A stretch of 64,000 bases of DNA from Xiphias gladius. Taxonomy: Eukaryota; Chordata; Actinopteri; Istiophoriformes; Xiphiidae. The stretch spans positions 9,190,001 through 9,254,000 of the forward strand of contig NC_053416.1 in the NCBI RefSeq assembly GCF_016859285.1. The letters are read 5' to 3'. Position 1 is the stretch's first letter, and the number at the start of each line of letters is the position of its first letter. The notes under the pieces are model-generated. The model saw nothing but the letters and a program-made list of their open reading frames with translations. It did no database searches and was not told the origin of the DNA. A program made the translations under genes and the position numbers. Shown here piece by piece: positions 25,131 to 37,795 of the stretch.

Positions 25131-26947
25131 AAAAAAAAAAAAAAAAAAAGGCGGAGTGAGCGGCCTTTTACTTGGATGGGGCTGCTGGAAAAACACAAGT
25201 GACCTTAGTGCCCATTGCGGCCGTGTACGTGGTCCGGTCAATGAGTCGGAGGGAGGGGGATTAGGGGAACAGAGGTGGGGGTGTTCAGCTCTTTGAAACA
25301 GAGATGCTGAAACAGGCAGCGGTAACAAAACACACCAACGGCGAACAATAAGCCTTCGCCAAACAGCGCACAAAGGCAGGGGGACAGGACCTTCACAAAA
25401 GAAATGCTGCGGTTTTCCTCTCTCTCCCCCTCGGTCTCTCTGCTGGTTTGTCGCTGTCTTAACTTGACACACCTCAACAATTACTTTTAGCTTCACTCTC
25501 GGCGGCATGCCTCATGTTCACCGTATCCACGGTTCAACTAGTGCAGACTTTATCAAGGCCACTACCAAGTTATAATATTTTAGGATCGAAGGTGCCAATG
25601 GCTTATATTATGTATATATATATTTTATGTAGCATATTTGGAACTTTTATTTATTTATTTTGCCAGGGTATGGAAAGAATTCATTGTTGTTTTTTTTCTT
25701 TTCACAGGGAAGATTTAACAGTATTTAGATCATGATATGTCATATATATTGTCATATATTATATTTTTTTTCTTGATAATCAATTGAGAAATAGTTAAAA
25801 GCAAATGGAAAAGATAACCAGAGACTTTAAAAAAAAAAAAAATTCATCAAGGTTCTTCAACAAATTAATGCAAAAACTGTCAATTAAATTGTTAAGGTCA
25901 CAGATCATTAAGGATAAATTAGGCACATTTCATTGCACAACCTGTCTTCCACCCTGGAAGCTAATTGTAAAATAATTTTCATCTTTCTGCTTGTCTTACT
26001 GGCAGAAGGCAACACTGCCCTGATACTCCTGCAACCTCACATCTCTCTGAGAATTGCATTTACAGCATTGTACTGTCAAGTGACATCCTCAAAAGTTTAA
26101 TTTATATACCGTGGAAAAGGCTTTAAGCCTTACTTTGCACCGAAACACGTTGTGACAGTGAGTAATTGGACATATTATGAATTGTTCAGGGAAGGAAAAA
26201 AATATCAGTTTTGTTCTCCTGAGGAGTTTAAGTGAAAGATGTACTTTAGCTCCCACAAGATTAAGAACAATCCTGAACATCAGTCCTCTTGTTCAACAAC
26301 TTTGTTAAGCAAAGTGAACCGTGGTGCCTATACAGAAATAACAGGGATGTACTTGTAATTCAAACTTCTTGTCCTGTGTTTCGCTTTGTTCATGCATAAA
26401 AAAAAAAACCAACAAAAAAACAAAAAACCCCATCACAGTCACAACAGTATCGTCTCCTTTGCATTCATTGACTCATGAGTGCTGGAGCTTCTGATTCACT
26501 CAGGGAACACATGACTTTTCTGCCACCTATCGTCCAGCAGTGGCAGTGTTTGTAAGATTTACTTCAAACCATGTGTCCCTCTTTGTAAATTCTTTTTGTA
26601 TGTTACTTCATTTGCAGGAGGCGAGCTACACCAACATCATCGCGGCAATCAAACTAAAACTTGAAACATTACTGACACGTCACTGCTAGCCGCCATTCAG
26701 TGAGGACCTCAGACTGCATACTGGATTTTAGTCTTTTCGAAGATGTAGCTCTTCTAATTTGTCTTTTATAGATACCAGTCTAGAGCAGCAAGGAAAGAGC
26801 AGAGTGAGAGAAAAGCATATTAGATCACTGGTCCGCCAGGTCAGCCGATATACAACAGTCTGAGCTTTTAAACACATTTTATTAGATAGTGTGATAGCAT
26901 AGTAATAAATTGTTGCGTTCATATTTCAGTTTTAATTAAACGACTCC

Positions 26948-27630
26948 CAGTGGTGGAAAGTAACGAAGTGCATTTACTTAAGCACTGTACTTATGTACAA
27001 TTTTGAGGTACTTGTACTTTACTTGCGTATTTCCATTTTATGCTACTGCAAACTTTCTCTCCACCACATAGCAGAGGGAGATATTGTACTTTCTACTCCA
27101 CTACATTTAATTGACAGCTTTAGTTACTCTTAAGGAGATTTTAAACAATGGATAATATAACAAGCTTTTAAAATACAACACACTATTAAAAATTAAACCA
27201 GTGGTTTCCAACCTTTTTGGCTTCTGAAGTCTAAAATCCGAAAACAGATTTGTGTATCATAAGTTTGTTTTTTCTTCTTTCCTTTCCCATCAACCATCTC
27301 ACAACCCCTCAGATTTATCTGGTGCCCCTGTGTATAAAACTGTGTATAAGGTAGTTTAAGCTAGTTCCACCTCCAGTAGCTACAACGGTAACATGCTGCT
27401 CATACACTGATGCTTCAGTCTTAATCATCTAATGATGTCAGATGTAATAACATATCAGTCAGAGGGACCAAACCAGTACTTTTACTCAAATACTTTAACT
27501 ACATTTTACTGCTAATAATTATGTACTTAAGTAGGAATTTTCAGGCAGGACCTTTACTTGTAATGGAGTATTTTTACATTGTGGTATTGGTAATTTCTAC
27601 ATAAGGATCTGAATACTTCTTCCACCACTG
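26948..27630 (+). mobile_element. hAT-like non-autonomous element, complete copy C with 8-bp target duplication
   Basis: Begins CAGTGGTGGAAAGTAAC and ends ATACTTCTTCCACCACTG, so the outer CAGTGGTGGAA is inverted at both ends. It is flanked by ACGACTCC (26940-26947) and ACAACTCC (27631-27638), a target duplication of the hAT-typical 8 bp with one mismatch. Length 683 bp, no ORF, hence non-autonomous. Confidence 0.85.
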
Positions 27631-28267
27631 ACAACTCCACACCCACTCTGGTGAAGGGCTTTCTGGGAATTTTTTGTAAAAAAAAAAAAAAAGAAAAGAA
27701 AAGAAAGAAAGGAAACTGCTGACCTATATTTTAAAGCTCTTACATTGTAATGGTGAAAAAACTATCGTGTGACCCCCATCCATTTAACCCTCCTCTATCT
27801 CACCAACTTGTGGACATGCAGATGTGAAGGGGGGTCAATGGTATTATCCTGATCGGGTTTCAGTCCTGAAAGATCAACTTTGGGTCTATTCTGGAAGTGT
27901 TACATAATTTAGAAGCACAAGATAAACGCTGCAAATCCTCTGTTAAGTTTTTAACAGGCCTATCCAGCAGGAGAATGTCCTGTCCTCGTCCTCTGACAGT
28001 CATGGCACTGTGGATACGTATTTTGTACCTTCAAGACAAAGCATCTCTATCAGGTGCTTTGCTGAATTGGCAACATGCTCAGTTTATCTTCAGTCCAACA
28101 TCTTACCGGCGCCCAAGGATCTTCACTCTGTGCCTCACCATGGCTAAATCTATTTTAAACTGTGAACAAATAAAGCCTGTGAAACAGCATAAGACTCTCA
28201 TTTGCTTCTTTAATTCAGTCTGTGCTCAAATGCAGTAATGACACAGTCTCCTGTTGGTCAGATTCAG

Positions 28268-31200
28268 TCAAAGCCTTCTTCTCTCTGTGCTCTCTTTAGG
28301 AAAAGTCTGTCTCAAGGCATCCTGGGTTTCTTTTAACAGAGACTCTCTGTGTGTGATGTAACGCAGCCGCCTGTTGGCCCTGTATAGCTCCAGCCTCTTC
28401 TCCTCAGCCAGGGGGTCCTCCAGCACTCCCTCCCACCTCAGGCTCTCCCTGGCCTGGGTGCTGAGCTCTGACACATACCCCTGTGCTGTAGCTCCACTGC
28501 TGCCTGTTTTGTTTGTTCCTGTCAGCGGGGCTGGCGGATCCTTTGGGTTTTTTTTGCTCCTCCGGCCACTGCCAGCGAACCGTTCTCCTTCCTTCTTACT
28601 GGTAGCCCCGAGCTTGGGCCGCTGGCCTCGGGGCTGACTGGGACTCTGAAGGGGCAGCAGGGACATTGGCGTGGTCTCAGGGGGCAAAGATACAGCCTGA
28701 GGTTTCTCTGTGGGGAGACAACGTAAACGTGTAGGCGCATGCACAGTACCAGACAAAACTGAGGGTTTAGATTACTAATGACTCCCTCTGGAGTTGGAGG
28801 GCTAATGGGTTCGTTTTACAGAAATGAGCTGTGAATAGGCTGGTAAGGGGAAGCAACTCTGGGGGCCTATCCTCAAATGACATATTCAACCCTGCAGGGA
28901 ATCCTCTACCACCACCAGATGATCCAAGCTACTATTTACATTCTGTACATTTACAGCGACCTTCATTTGAACTGCTGAAGCAATGATACATTAGGGTGAG
29001 TTCCAATTATTGCTTTTCCAATTCTTGGTTCCCTCTGTGCTCCTCAACTCTGTAGCATGACTAATTATAAGTGCATGCTATGAGAGAAGTTTTTAGTGGT
29101 TTAAGGCTTTTCATTATGTGACAGTTTATATGAGAATACTTTCTGTGTTCCCTAGGCAACATTTACTCCATCAGGAGTATTTATTTCATGGTGGGCTTCT
29201 GGAGGATCTGCTTTTAATAATAAAAAAAAAATTGGCACAATAATTACATTTCCTTTACTGTAACAAAGCCTCAAGTCCCAAATCTTTTTTTCAATCCTCC
29301 ATTTTTGTGAGGGGAATGCACAAGACTTTCCTTTTTTACAGATTCTAAGCTGGTTCGTCTTTGAGGCCCAGTGAAGACCTGACAGGTAATACATTTTTTT
29401 GAACAAAATTTAGAGCTTTTGAGCAACTTTTTTGTCTGTGTTGGAGACCGAATAAAACCAGCCAACGTGCTTCTTCATATCCATGAGTGTCCTATATAAG
29501 TAACCTGGGCGTTGCCTGTCATTCCCTGTCTCTCTGTTAACTCTCTGATAAAAACATAAAATGCCCCATAAAAAATACTTAAAAGAAAATAATGTGATTA
29601 ATAGTAGTATGTCTATAACACATTGGTGATGACTGATGTCGGTGACCGTGGTGGAACAGTAAGCAGGCCTATGTATTTCTGCTTCCAGTACCATACTGTA
29701 GTATAAAAATAAAAATTGTAAAAATACTCAAAAATAATATTCCTGCTTTCAAACTTTTACTTTTAAAAGACAATTAAAATGTAATTTTGCAGACTTAAAA
29801 AAAAAAAAAAAATCAATTATTGTGAAGGACGGTGCCCTGTTGGCAGTACTATGTTGATGGTCCAGGTGGTTTGGCCATGCTGTTGGGTATTTTAAAATTA
29901 TTCAAGCATATAAAAAATCATTGATCAGTTGTACAGTATGTTTTGCACGTATAATCTTAATCTGAACACCAAGTACTGACCATGGGATATAAATTACAAT
30001 TATTTTCATTATTGATTTTACCGTTGATTTTTTTCTTGATCAATCAATGAATCTTTCAGTTTTTTAAAATGTCAGAAAATAATGAAAAATTTGTCTCAGA
30101 TTAGTTTTCTGTCCATTGATAGATCAGTTAATCACATATGGTGGGTACTTCAGTAAAATATTTATCCACCTCTGGGATAAAAACGGGATTAATCATCTTT
30201 CAGCCGGTGCAGTTTTCAGGTACTAGTACTTTTCCATTTTATGCAGCTTAATGCTTTGCTACATACCAGAGGATATTATTGTGCTTTCCACTTCATTTAC
30301 GTGACAGCGGTAGTTCCTAGTTTGAGTCATAAAATTGTACATGTGAAACCTGTGAAGCTGTTTACGTGTATTTTCTGGAGGGGTGACGGAGGCGGTGGCT
30401 TTGCTTCTCTTCTTCTTCTTTTTCGTCTTTTTATCGTCGGAGGCCCTGGATGGCCGGAGCGGCTCCCAGCGTTTCTTTTCTGGCATGACGTGGCCCTGGC
30501 ACACGGTGCCGATGGACAGGTTCCGTGCAGAATTAAAAACACATTAACCGAGTCTGGGGACGATTAGGACAAAATGCTTACTGCGAGACCATTAATATGG
30601 GAAATTCACAACATTCTTCAAGACAATAATAAACTGCAAAAAAAAAAAAAAAAAAAAATGTCGGCCACTCCTGTACAGATACCTGGAAATCTTCGTTTAC
30701 TCACAAGAAGCGGGACTGTACAGCGAGTAGAGGCACCTGTTTTTGCCCTTCAGTCCTGAAACAACCGACTCTATTTTCGTGGTTTAAAAAACGTTTGTAC
30801 AGTCTTAAAAAAAAAAAAAAAAAAAAAGGCAGGAAAAAGTGGGAAAAATGCTGAATGCTACATTGCCACCCTTGATATGTCGTACTTGCTCCGGGACAAG
30901 CGTTTCCACAATCACGATTCACCGCCGCGTTCCCCGGGGACGCGTCTCCATGGCAACAGGACACACCTCCTAAAAGGAGAGAATAGTGTGGCGGAAGAAC
31001 TCAGATCCATGTGCAAGACTACCACAAAGAGACACAAAACTGAGAAAAACTACCACAAAGAGACACAAAACTGAGAAAAACTCCCACAAAGAGACACAGA
31101 ACTGAGAAAAACTACTTCAGAGACACAAGACTACCACAAAGAGACACACAACTGAGAAAAACTCCCACAAAGAGACACAAAACTGAGAAAAACTACTTCA

Positions 31201-34200
31201 GAGACACAAGACTACCACAAAGAGACACAAAACTGAGAAAAACTACTTCAGAGACACAAGACTACCACAAAGAGACACAAAACTGAGAAAAACTACCACA
31301 AAGAGACAAAAAACTACACAAAACAACTACAGAGACAAAAAACTACCACAAAGAGACACAAAACTGAGAAAAACTACTTCAGAGACACAAGACTACCACA
31401 AGGAGACACAAAACTGAGAAAAACTCTCACAAAGAGACACAAAACTGAGAGAAACTATCACAAAGACACACAAAACTGCACAAATCTACCACAAAGAGAC
31501 ACAAAACTACACAAAACAACCTCAGAGACACAAAACTACCACAAAGAGACACTAAACTACACAAATCAACTTCAGAGACACAAGACTACCCCAAAGATAC
31601 ACAAAACTGAGAAAAACTACCACAAAGAGACACAAAACTGAGAGAAACTATCACAAAGACACACAAAACGGCACAAATCTACAACAAAGAGACACAAAAC
31701 TACACAAAACAACTTCAGAGGCACAAAACTACCACAAAGATACACAAAACTACACACAACAGCTTCAGAGACACAAGACTACCACAAAGAGACACAAAAC
31801 TGAGAAAAACTCCCACAAAGAGACACAAAACTGAGAGAAACTATCACAAAGACACACAAAACTGCACAAATCTACAACAAAGAGACACAAAACTACACAA
31901 AACAACTTCAGAGGCACAAAACTACCACAAAGATACACAAAACTACACACAACAGCTTCAGAGACACAAGACTACCACAAAGAGACACAAAACTGAGAAA
32001 AACTCCCACAAAGAGACACAAAACTGAGAGAAACTACCACAAAGAGACAAACAACTGAGAAAAACTACCACAAAGACGCACAAAACTACACAAAACCAGT
32101 TCAGAGTGACAAAACAACGACAAAAACAAACAAAACTAGTCAAAACTACCGCAAAGACACACGAAACTACAAGAAACCAGTTCAGAGCGACAAGACTACC
32201 ACAAAGAGACACAAAACTACACAAAACAACTTCAGAGACACAAAACTACCACAAAGAGACACAAAACTACACAAAACAACTTCAGAGACACAAGACTACC
32301 ACAAAGAGACACAAAACTGAGAAAAACTACCACAAAGAGACACAAAACTGAGAGAAACTATCACAAAGACACACAAAACGGCACAAATCTACAACAAAGA
32401 GACACAAAACTACACAAAACAACTTCAGAGGCACAAAACTACCACAAAGATACACAAAACTACACAAAACAACTTCAGAAACACAAGACTACCACAAAGA
32501 GACACAAAACTGCACAAGACTACCAAAAAGACATACAAAACTCCCCAAAAAAGCACACGAAAGTATGATAAAGAGAAACATGAGTACCACAAGGAGTCAC
32601 AAATGGGTCACGAAGAGACACAAAAGTGTCGTAAACAGGCATAAAAGTACTGCAAAGAGACACAAAACAATTACAGAGACACAAAAGTACAACAGGGAGA
32701 CACCGTTTATTTCAGTCTGAGTGTGGTCCTACCAGGGAGGTGTGTGTGTGTGTGGGGGGGCTTTTACATTTTGAATTTTTGACTCATCCTAATCCTATTG
32801 CTTCATATATTTCAACAAAATGTTACACAGTGTTTTTTCCCCTGTTCTTTTTACTTGTCTTCTTAGGGAGCTCGATCTTACTGTTAGGAGACTGTCCGTA
32901 AAGTCTGTATATTGGGCTATACAGAAAACTTGACTGTTGTCAGTAAATAGGACTAAGTAATAAGTGACCTTTAGGTCACCTACTTCCGGGACAATTTGAC
33001 AGACACTGAAGATGAAAATAAATCTCAGGTCACGCAAGCACACGTGGTCATCCGATGAAACCAGAGCAGTGTGAAACCTGTTGGTCTAAACCATCTCAAG
33101 CCCTTGAGTAAACTTGGACAATGGTCCTTCAGTCACCGATGATACGACCTTTTGAGTAGGGGGGACAGAAGTAGGTGGCCTTACGCTGAAGCCACAATAA
33201 TAAAGAACAAGGAAGAGATGATTGTCAGTGCGCACATTAAAGTTTATAATATACATAAATTCTATTTATATAACACTTATTTTTAATGACTTCTGAGTGA
33301 ATCTTTTGGGATCTGAAAGGTTTATATTGAGACTATATAACTTAGAAAAGAAGAAATAATACAATTATCCTTTACAAACAAAGAGCAATAAAATAAAATA
33401 TGCAATAAAATGCTTCTGGCTCACTTCAGAACACTCTGGGGTTTTGTGGATACAGTCTGGATTATTGTTTCAAGGCGTTTTATAAAGTATTGTTTTATCT
33501 TGGACCGTTGATGAACTGTTTAATCTCTGGAAACTGAAGTATCTTTCTTAACATTAAAAGTCTTTTTATTTTTGTATCCAAAGAAAAAAAAACACTCCTG
33601 TACTGATTTATTGAACTGAACAGGGAAAGCAGGCGAAAAAAAAGATATTGTTTTTTTACTAATGTTCAAGGAACTGAACTGAATACCATTTGTGAAACTG
33701 CGTCCTTCGCTGCATGGGGATTTTTTTTTATGTCGCATCTGAAAACACCCACAGCACTTAGCGTGGTATTTCCCAGGGAATTTCCATCCTATTCCTGTCC
33801 CACAGAATTCAGCCCCCCGCTGGTTCCTCAGTACAGTAGACACATCACATGCATGTATACACGGAGACGCACGCGCACACGCACGCAATCACTGATTTTT
33901 AAAGTATGGCCCTCTGAAGCACAGTCCTTTGTATTACACACACTGTAACCTATCTAATAATTACTGGGCAACTAAATTTGGCTCTTGGATGCTATGTTGT
34001 GTCTGCTATTAAACCAATGCTAAGAATAGGTTCAATATCTGAGCTCAAACAAGTCTGTCCTGTTTCTGCCCCAACCCCCCACACCGCTCACCCCAACCCC
34101 CAAACATATCTAAGCCCTTCCAGTAATAACTACAGGAACACAGAGGATAAATCATGATGCTGAGTCAGAAGGGACACCTAACATTTATCCATGAGGAACT

Positions 34201-36211
34201 GACAAAGGTCACAATGAAGAGCAGATGTGTACAGTTGTTTTTTAAAGGCCTCTAAATTGGCTTACAGGACATCACAAAATCTAATTCATGTTTCACATGT
34301 TTGTACAGGCGAAATGGATCATTTACGGCCCACACAACTACACTTATTCACACCTCCACACAACCTTTTATCCACAACTTGCTATTTATTCAAACAGGTC
34401 ATGTGACTGGTTGTGTTTTTATGTGTAGGCAACCGTGCCCCAGATCATGACTTGTTCTGATGAACTTGCGAGTCACGAATGGTGGTGGGGGAAGTTGTGA
34501 CTCGCACGCTTCTCCATCTGGTGCAGGCATCGTTACACAAACAGATCTTCAGTTGCAGTAAGTGCAATGGCAACTGGAACATTTTTAAACAACAGCTCAA
34601 AAGCTTTTGCAAACATGTCAAATTCGATTTTGTTTGGAGAAGACTTGTACATAAAAAACCTAGGAATTTCAATCCAATCACTGTGAATGTTTTACAGAAG
34701 GGTGTTTAACCTCACTGGTATATCGCCAGGCAGTCTAGATATGTATAGCAGTTAGTACAGACAGTCTTCAGAGGGCATCTGGATCATCTTACATGGTGCA
34801 GTGGGTTATTCCGTGTTAAACACGTTGAGTAACAGATGTAACGTACAGCTTATTCTATGAGCGGATTTAGAGCCTGAAATTATTAAATGTTATATAACAA
34901 TTTTCACCACAGACATTTAAACTCTACCCAAACAACCACCAACTATTAGAGTGGTGAGTTCATGACTAAAGACTCCCAAATATGTACGAGGCAGGCAATG
35001 TGAAAAAGGGAACGGGACACTGAGGCAATAAGCTACTTGCACCAAACAACACTGTGAGGGATACAGTGACTCGTCTTTTCTTTATTTTCTATACTGATCC
35101 TATGTAATGTTACATATTGGTGTTTTAATCACAACCAGTGACTCATAATGATTAACCCCTCCACAAATGCCTAAAAAGGACATTGCAGCCGAATCAGTAT
35201 GCAACGAAGGTTACATGTTACCAGCTAGCATTGAGCAACTTCGGCGTGATTAGCATTTCTACAGAAACAGTCATCAGATCCATGTGGTAGGAGGTCATTG
35301 AAAAGTCTCCTGGGAAGTACAGCAACTCACAAAGAATTAAAGGTCCAAATCAGGAAGGCGGTTTTTACTAATTTATATCTAAAATCTGTAAGGTTGTGGT
35401 AAGTCTACCTCTATTTATATACTCTGTGAAAAACTAAATCCATAAAGTTGCTTTAAAACAGGCAGAGGAAGGAGAAGACATGGGAATGAGACAGCGGATT
35501 TGGTCTCGTGTGGATTTGCTGTGTGTGCTCACTGTGTCAGGTGACAGTGAGGACGCAGCTTCTCCGACTGCAGCAACCTTAAAGGTGCAGACGGACAAGC
35601 GCAGGAGAGAGAGACAGCCAAAAAGAAAAAAAAGGAGCGTGGCCTTACAGTCTTTGCTGTGCGGGTGTCGGCGTGCGTCAGTGCTAAGAGGGTAATAAGT
35701 TCATTTTGTCCTGCTGATGTCTCTGGGGGCCATTTGCAGACACTTATGCTGTCTTAATTAGGCACAACTTTTGTGCAATTAGATGCAGGTTTAAACTTTA
35801 TAGGCCGCTTCGTCAGCAAACTCATCCTGAACCTTTTTCTGTAAATGTTGACAGTTCGTGTTTTTTTTTTTTCTCCCTGAGACTTTGAGCACACTTCAGT
35901 CAGAAGCAGAGTTGCATTTAAGCTGCGCATGTAATGTCTAACATGGATGTAGCATTGCTGACATCCAGGTTTCTGACCATGGTTAGATAAATCTGCTAGG
36001 GGGTCCCTGGACCCAAAATAAGCTCCTAAAATGACTTATAAACACTTTAATGAATTAATGAATGTGCAACATGAAAACACAAAACTGAAATAACGAAAAC
36101 ATTTAAAGCTGCGATATGTAAGTTACCTCTGCCTGATGAACAGATTTTCTTGTCGGGAGCGGCTGGTGGTGGTGGTGGTGACAACGGTCGCTTGCCAAGA
36201 GCTTCAGCCAT
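28268..36211 (-). CDS. liat1: LIAT1-like protein, ligand of ATE1 (two coding exons)
   Basis: Exon 1 is 36211-36127: ATG, then MAEALGKRPLSPPPPPAAPD, with donor GTAACT, phase 1. Exon 2 is 28707-28268, with acceptor TCTCCCCACAG and stop TGA at 28268-28270, also phase 1, so the junction codon is Glu. The product is 174 aa: a Pro-rich start, a basic Lys/Arg/Gly-rich middle without membrane segments, and a compact C-terminal block (about residues 116-155, ESLRWEGVLEDP then ELYRANRRLRY) that I take as the conserved LIAT1 block. LIAT1 (human C17orf97, 17p13.3) binds the arginyltransferase ATE1 and is modified by JMJD6. Reading exon 2 alone from an upstream ATG is possible, but the clean acceptor argues against it. 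The gene name rests on recall and synteny; the two-exon join rests on phase. Confidence 0.62.
29690..30310. repeat. Degraded hAT-like element fragments, copy F
   Basis: GTAAAAATACTCAAAAATAA and the following text resemble the interior of copy B. CAGGTACTAGTACTTTTCCA, TTTTATGCAGC and GTGCTTTCCACTTCATTTAC near 30218-30300 match the left arm. Poorly preserved. Intron of the LIAT1-like gene. Confidence 0.4.
30638..30827. repeat. Two poly(A) runs
   Basis: Uninterrupted A runs of about 21 nt each at 30638-30658 and 30807-30827. Confidence 0.9.
31005..32705 (+). repeat. 1.7-kb minisatellite (ACTACCACAAAGAGACACAAA core) with a 193-bp higher-order period
   Basis: Dozens of variants of ACCACAAAGAGACACAAAACT alternate with GAGAAAAACT, ACACAAAACAACTTCAGAG and similar spacers. 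The marker CTGAGAGAAACTA begins at 31445, 31638, 31831 and 32024, exactly 193 bp apart each time, and again at 32348. The right edge (after about 32560) is strongly diverged. It lies inside the LIAT1-like intron. A piece of the hAT family end (GTGTGGCGGAAGAACTCAGA) abuts the left edge at about 30987. Open frames on both strands are by-products of the repeat. Confidence 0.95.
32706..36126. other. Rest of LIAT1-like intron
   Basis: Ordinary AT-rich intron sequence with scattered short homopolymers. I see no convincing exon, RNA gene or recognisable repeat. Confidence 0.4.
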
Positions 36212-36814
36212 CGTTGCGTATACAGGTCAAGAGGTTAGAATACTCGCTCTGAGGGCTGGGCCGAGGGCACTCCGGACGCTACAGTGACTCACTATCACAA
36301 AGTGACGAGACGGGCCCTGCCAGACCGGAGCTAGCTGGTTAGCATGCTAACTTCAGTAGAAGAAAAGAAGTGATAGAAATAGAGGCAAAGCAAGAGTTAA
36401 CATTGCCGTTGCTTTCCACCACTGGAGACTGCTCTTGGCGAGTACAGGAATGAAGATTGATGCTGAACCCAATGTTTCTTCTAGACTGGAAAGTAAACAG
36501 CTGTTAATGATAATGTTGTCTATGTAGCAATAGCAAAAACTTACATATAGCACCTTTAAAAATTTGATCTTGACACAGTGGACCTCAAGATAATCTAATG
36601 AGACACAACACACCATTAAGTGAGGCTTTGTAACTTTTCTACCTTAAAAGTGAGATGTTTAATTCATGCGCAATAAAAGGCACCCCTGCTCAGTTAAGTA
36701 CTATTGTAAGTACGGTCGCTATACTTATTTGGTCTGGTATGACCAGCAGCTAACGTTGGCTAAGGCTAAGGTACAGTGGTTTAGGTTGCCGTGTTACTGG
36801 TTTTTCATCAGTGT

Positions 36815-36960
36815 CAAGTCAAGTCAAGTCAGTTTTATTTATATAGCACTAAATCATGACAGAAGTTATCTCAGGGCACTTTTCATATAAAGCTGGTCTA
36901 GACCGCAGTCTTTATAATATTATTTACAGAGACATGATTGAAGCCTGCATTTACAATTAC
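36815..36960 (+). repeat. Teleost retroposon tail ('TTTATTTATATAGCAC' family), copy 2
   Basis: CAAGTCAAGTCAAGTCAG, TTTTATTTATATAGCACTAA, GAAGTTATCTCAGGGCACTT, GGTCTAGACCGCAGTC and TATAATATTATTTACAGAGA: the plus-strand counterpart of 11880-12046. Confidence 0.65.
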
Positions 36961-37499
36961 TGCTCACCACCACAGTTTTAGAGGTGCAGAAGTCAAAAAA
37001 TCTAAATATGGTAAAGGCAGAGGGAGCCTGGCTGGAACTGTGGGAGGACGGGCAAGCGACCCTGACAGTGTGAGACAGTCAGACATACAGACCGTGGTTC
37101 TTTTCAAGCATTAATGTCAGCTCGACGGATCCTCAAAACCACCACCAGGACACACATTGCAGCAGATAAATGACTGAAACAACTGAGACCATGATTGCTT
37201 GTTGAAAAATGCTGGAACTTATGAGAAGAAGGTGGGACTTTACGAAGCCACAGTTCAAGGTCTTTTTTGGAGACAGCATGTCGAGACCATTTCTTGAAAT
37301 GCATTATGAGACACTTCTGTGGCAGCTTCGAGAGTTTCATTTTTCAGCAGTAGAGGTGGCTGACAGATTCAGTGAAATAAGAAACTGTGCCACTCACCAT
37401 ATCCTCACACAAAGTCTCAGTGCCTGGCCTTTGGAAAGTCTGATGTCAGCTCTTTAATGTAAAAAATAGAGAGTTAACTTAATTATTATAACTGGCTAA

Positions 37500-37795
37500 C
37501 TTGCTGCATCAAATAGTGGCTATTGTTGCTGTATTATTGTACTGTTACACTGTTTCCTGTAGCTCTGGATGGCTTGTGTCCTGTTTTAAGATTGCATATT
37601 CTGTCTCTTTACGGTGCCTCGTTGTCGTCTTCCTGTCTGTATTTTTTCACTATCACTTTATGGTTTTCAGAACATCTCGCCAGAGGACTGCGGCTGAAAA
37701 TTACCCAGCTGGCAAGCACTGGCACATTTGCAGAAATGTTGATTAATGTGCGCTGTCCTTAGCCATAAATGAATTGAAATGAAATGAACTATTGC
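37500..37795 (+). repeat. LINE 3'-end-like fragment
   Basis: GGACTGCGGCTGAAAATTAC, CTGGCACATTTGCAGAAATG, TTGATTAATGTGCGCTGTCC and a GAAATGAAATGAA tail follow the order of a fish LINE 3' UTR as I remember it. Confidence 0.4.

Larger units (their letters stand above)
23096..28267. other. Intergenic between convergent aifm4-like and LIAT1-like genes
   Basis: Begins with the likely aifm4 3' UTR (to AATAAA at 23559-23564). It then holds SINE-like text at 23110-23200, an unclassified repeat at about 23880-24440, a CpG-dense block at about 24440-25130, AT-rich DNA, and a complete hAT-like element at 26948-27630. No coding exon identified. Confidence 0.5.

Noticed and set aside
25128-25508. 126-codon minus-strand open frame
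   Set aside because: Pro/Arg composition typical of GC-rich DNA, ends in a poly(Phe) from an A run, no recognisable domain or splice context.
31765-32351. Open frames on both strands with LCVSLWEFF- or KRHKTEKNYH-type repeats
   Set aside because: Low-complexity by-products of the minisatellite; no start context, no splice sites, and both strands equally open.
34445-34709. Overlapping 76-78 codon open frames on both strands
   Set aside because: No domain, no splice-site pair, and mutual shadows; treated as intron sequence.
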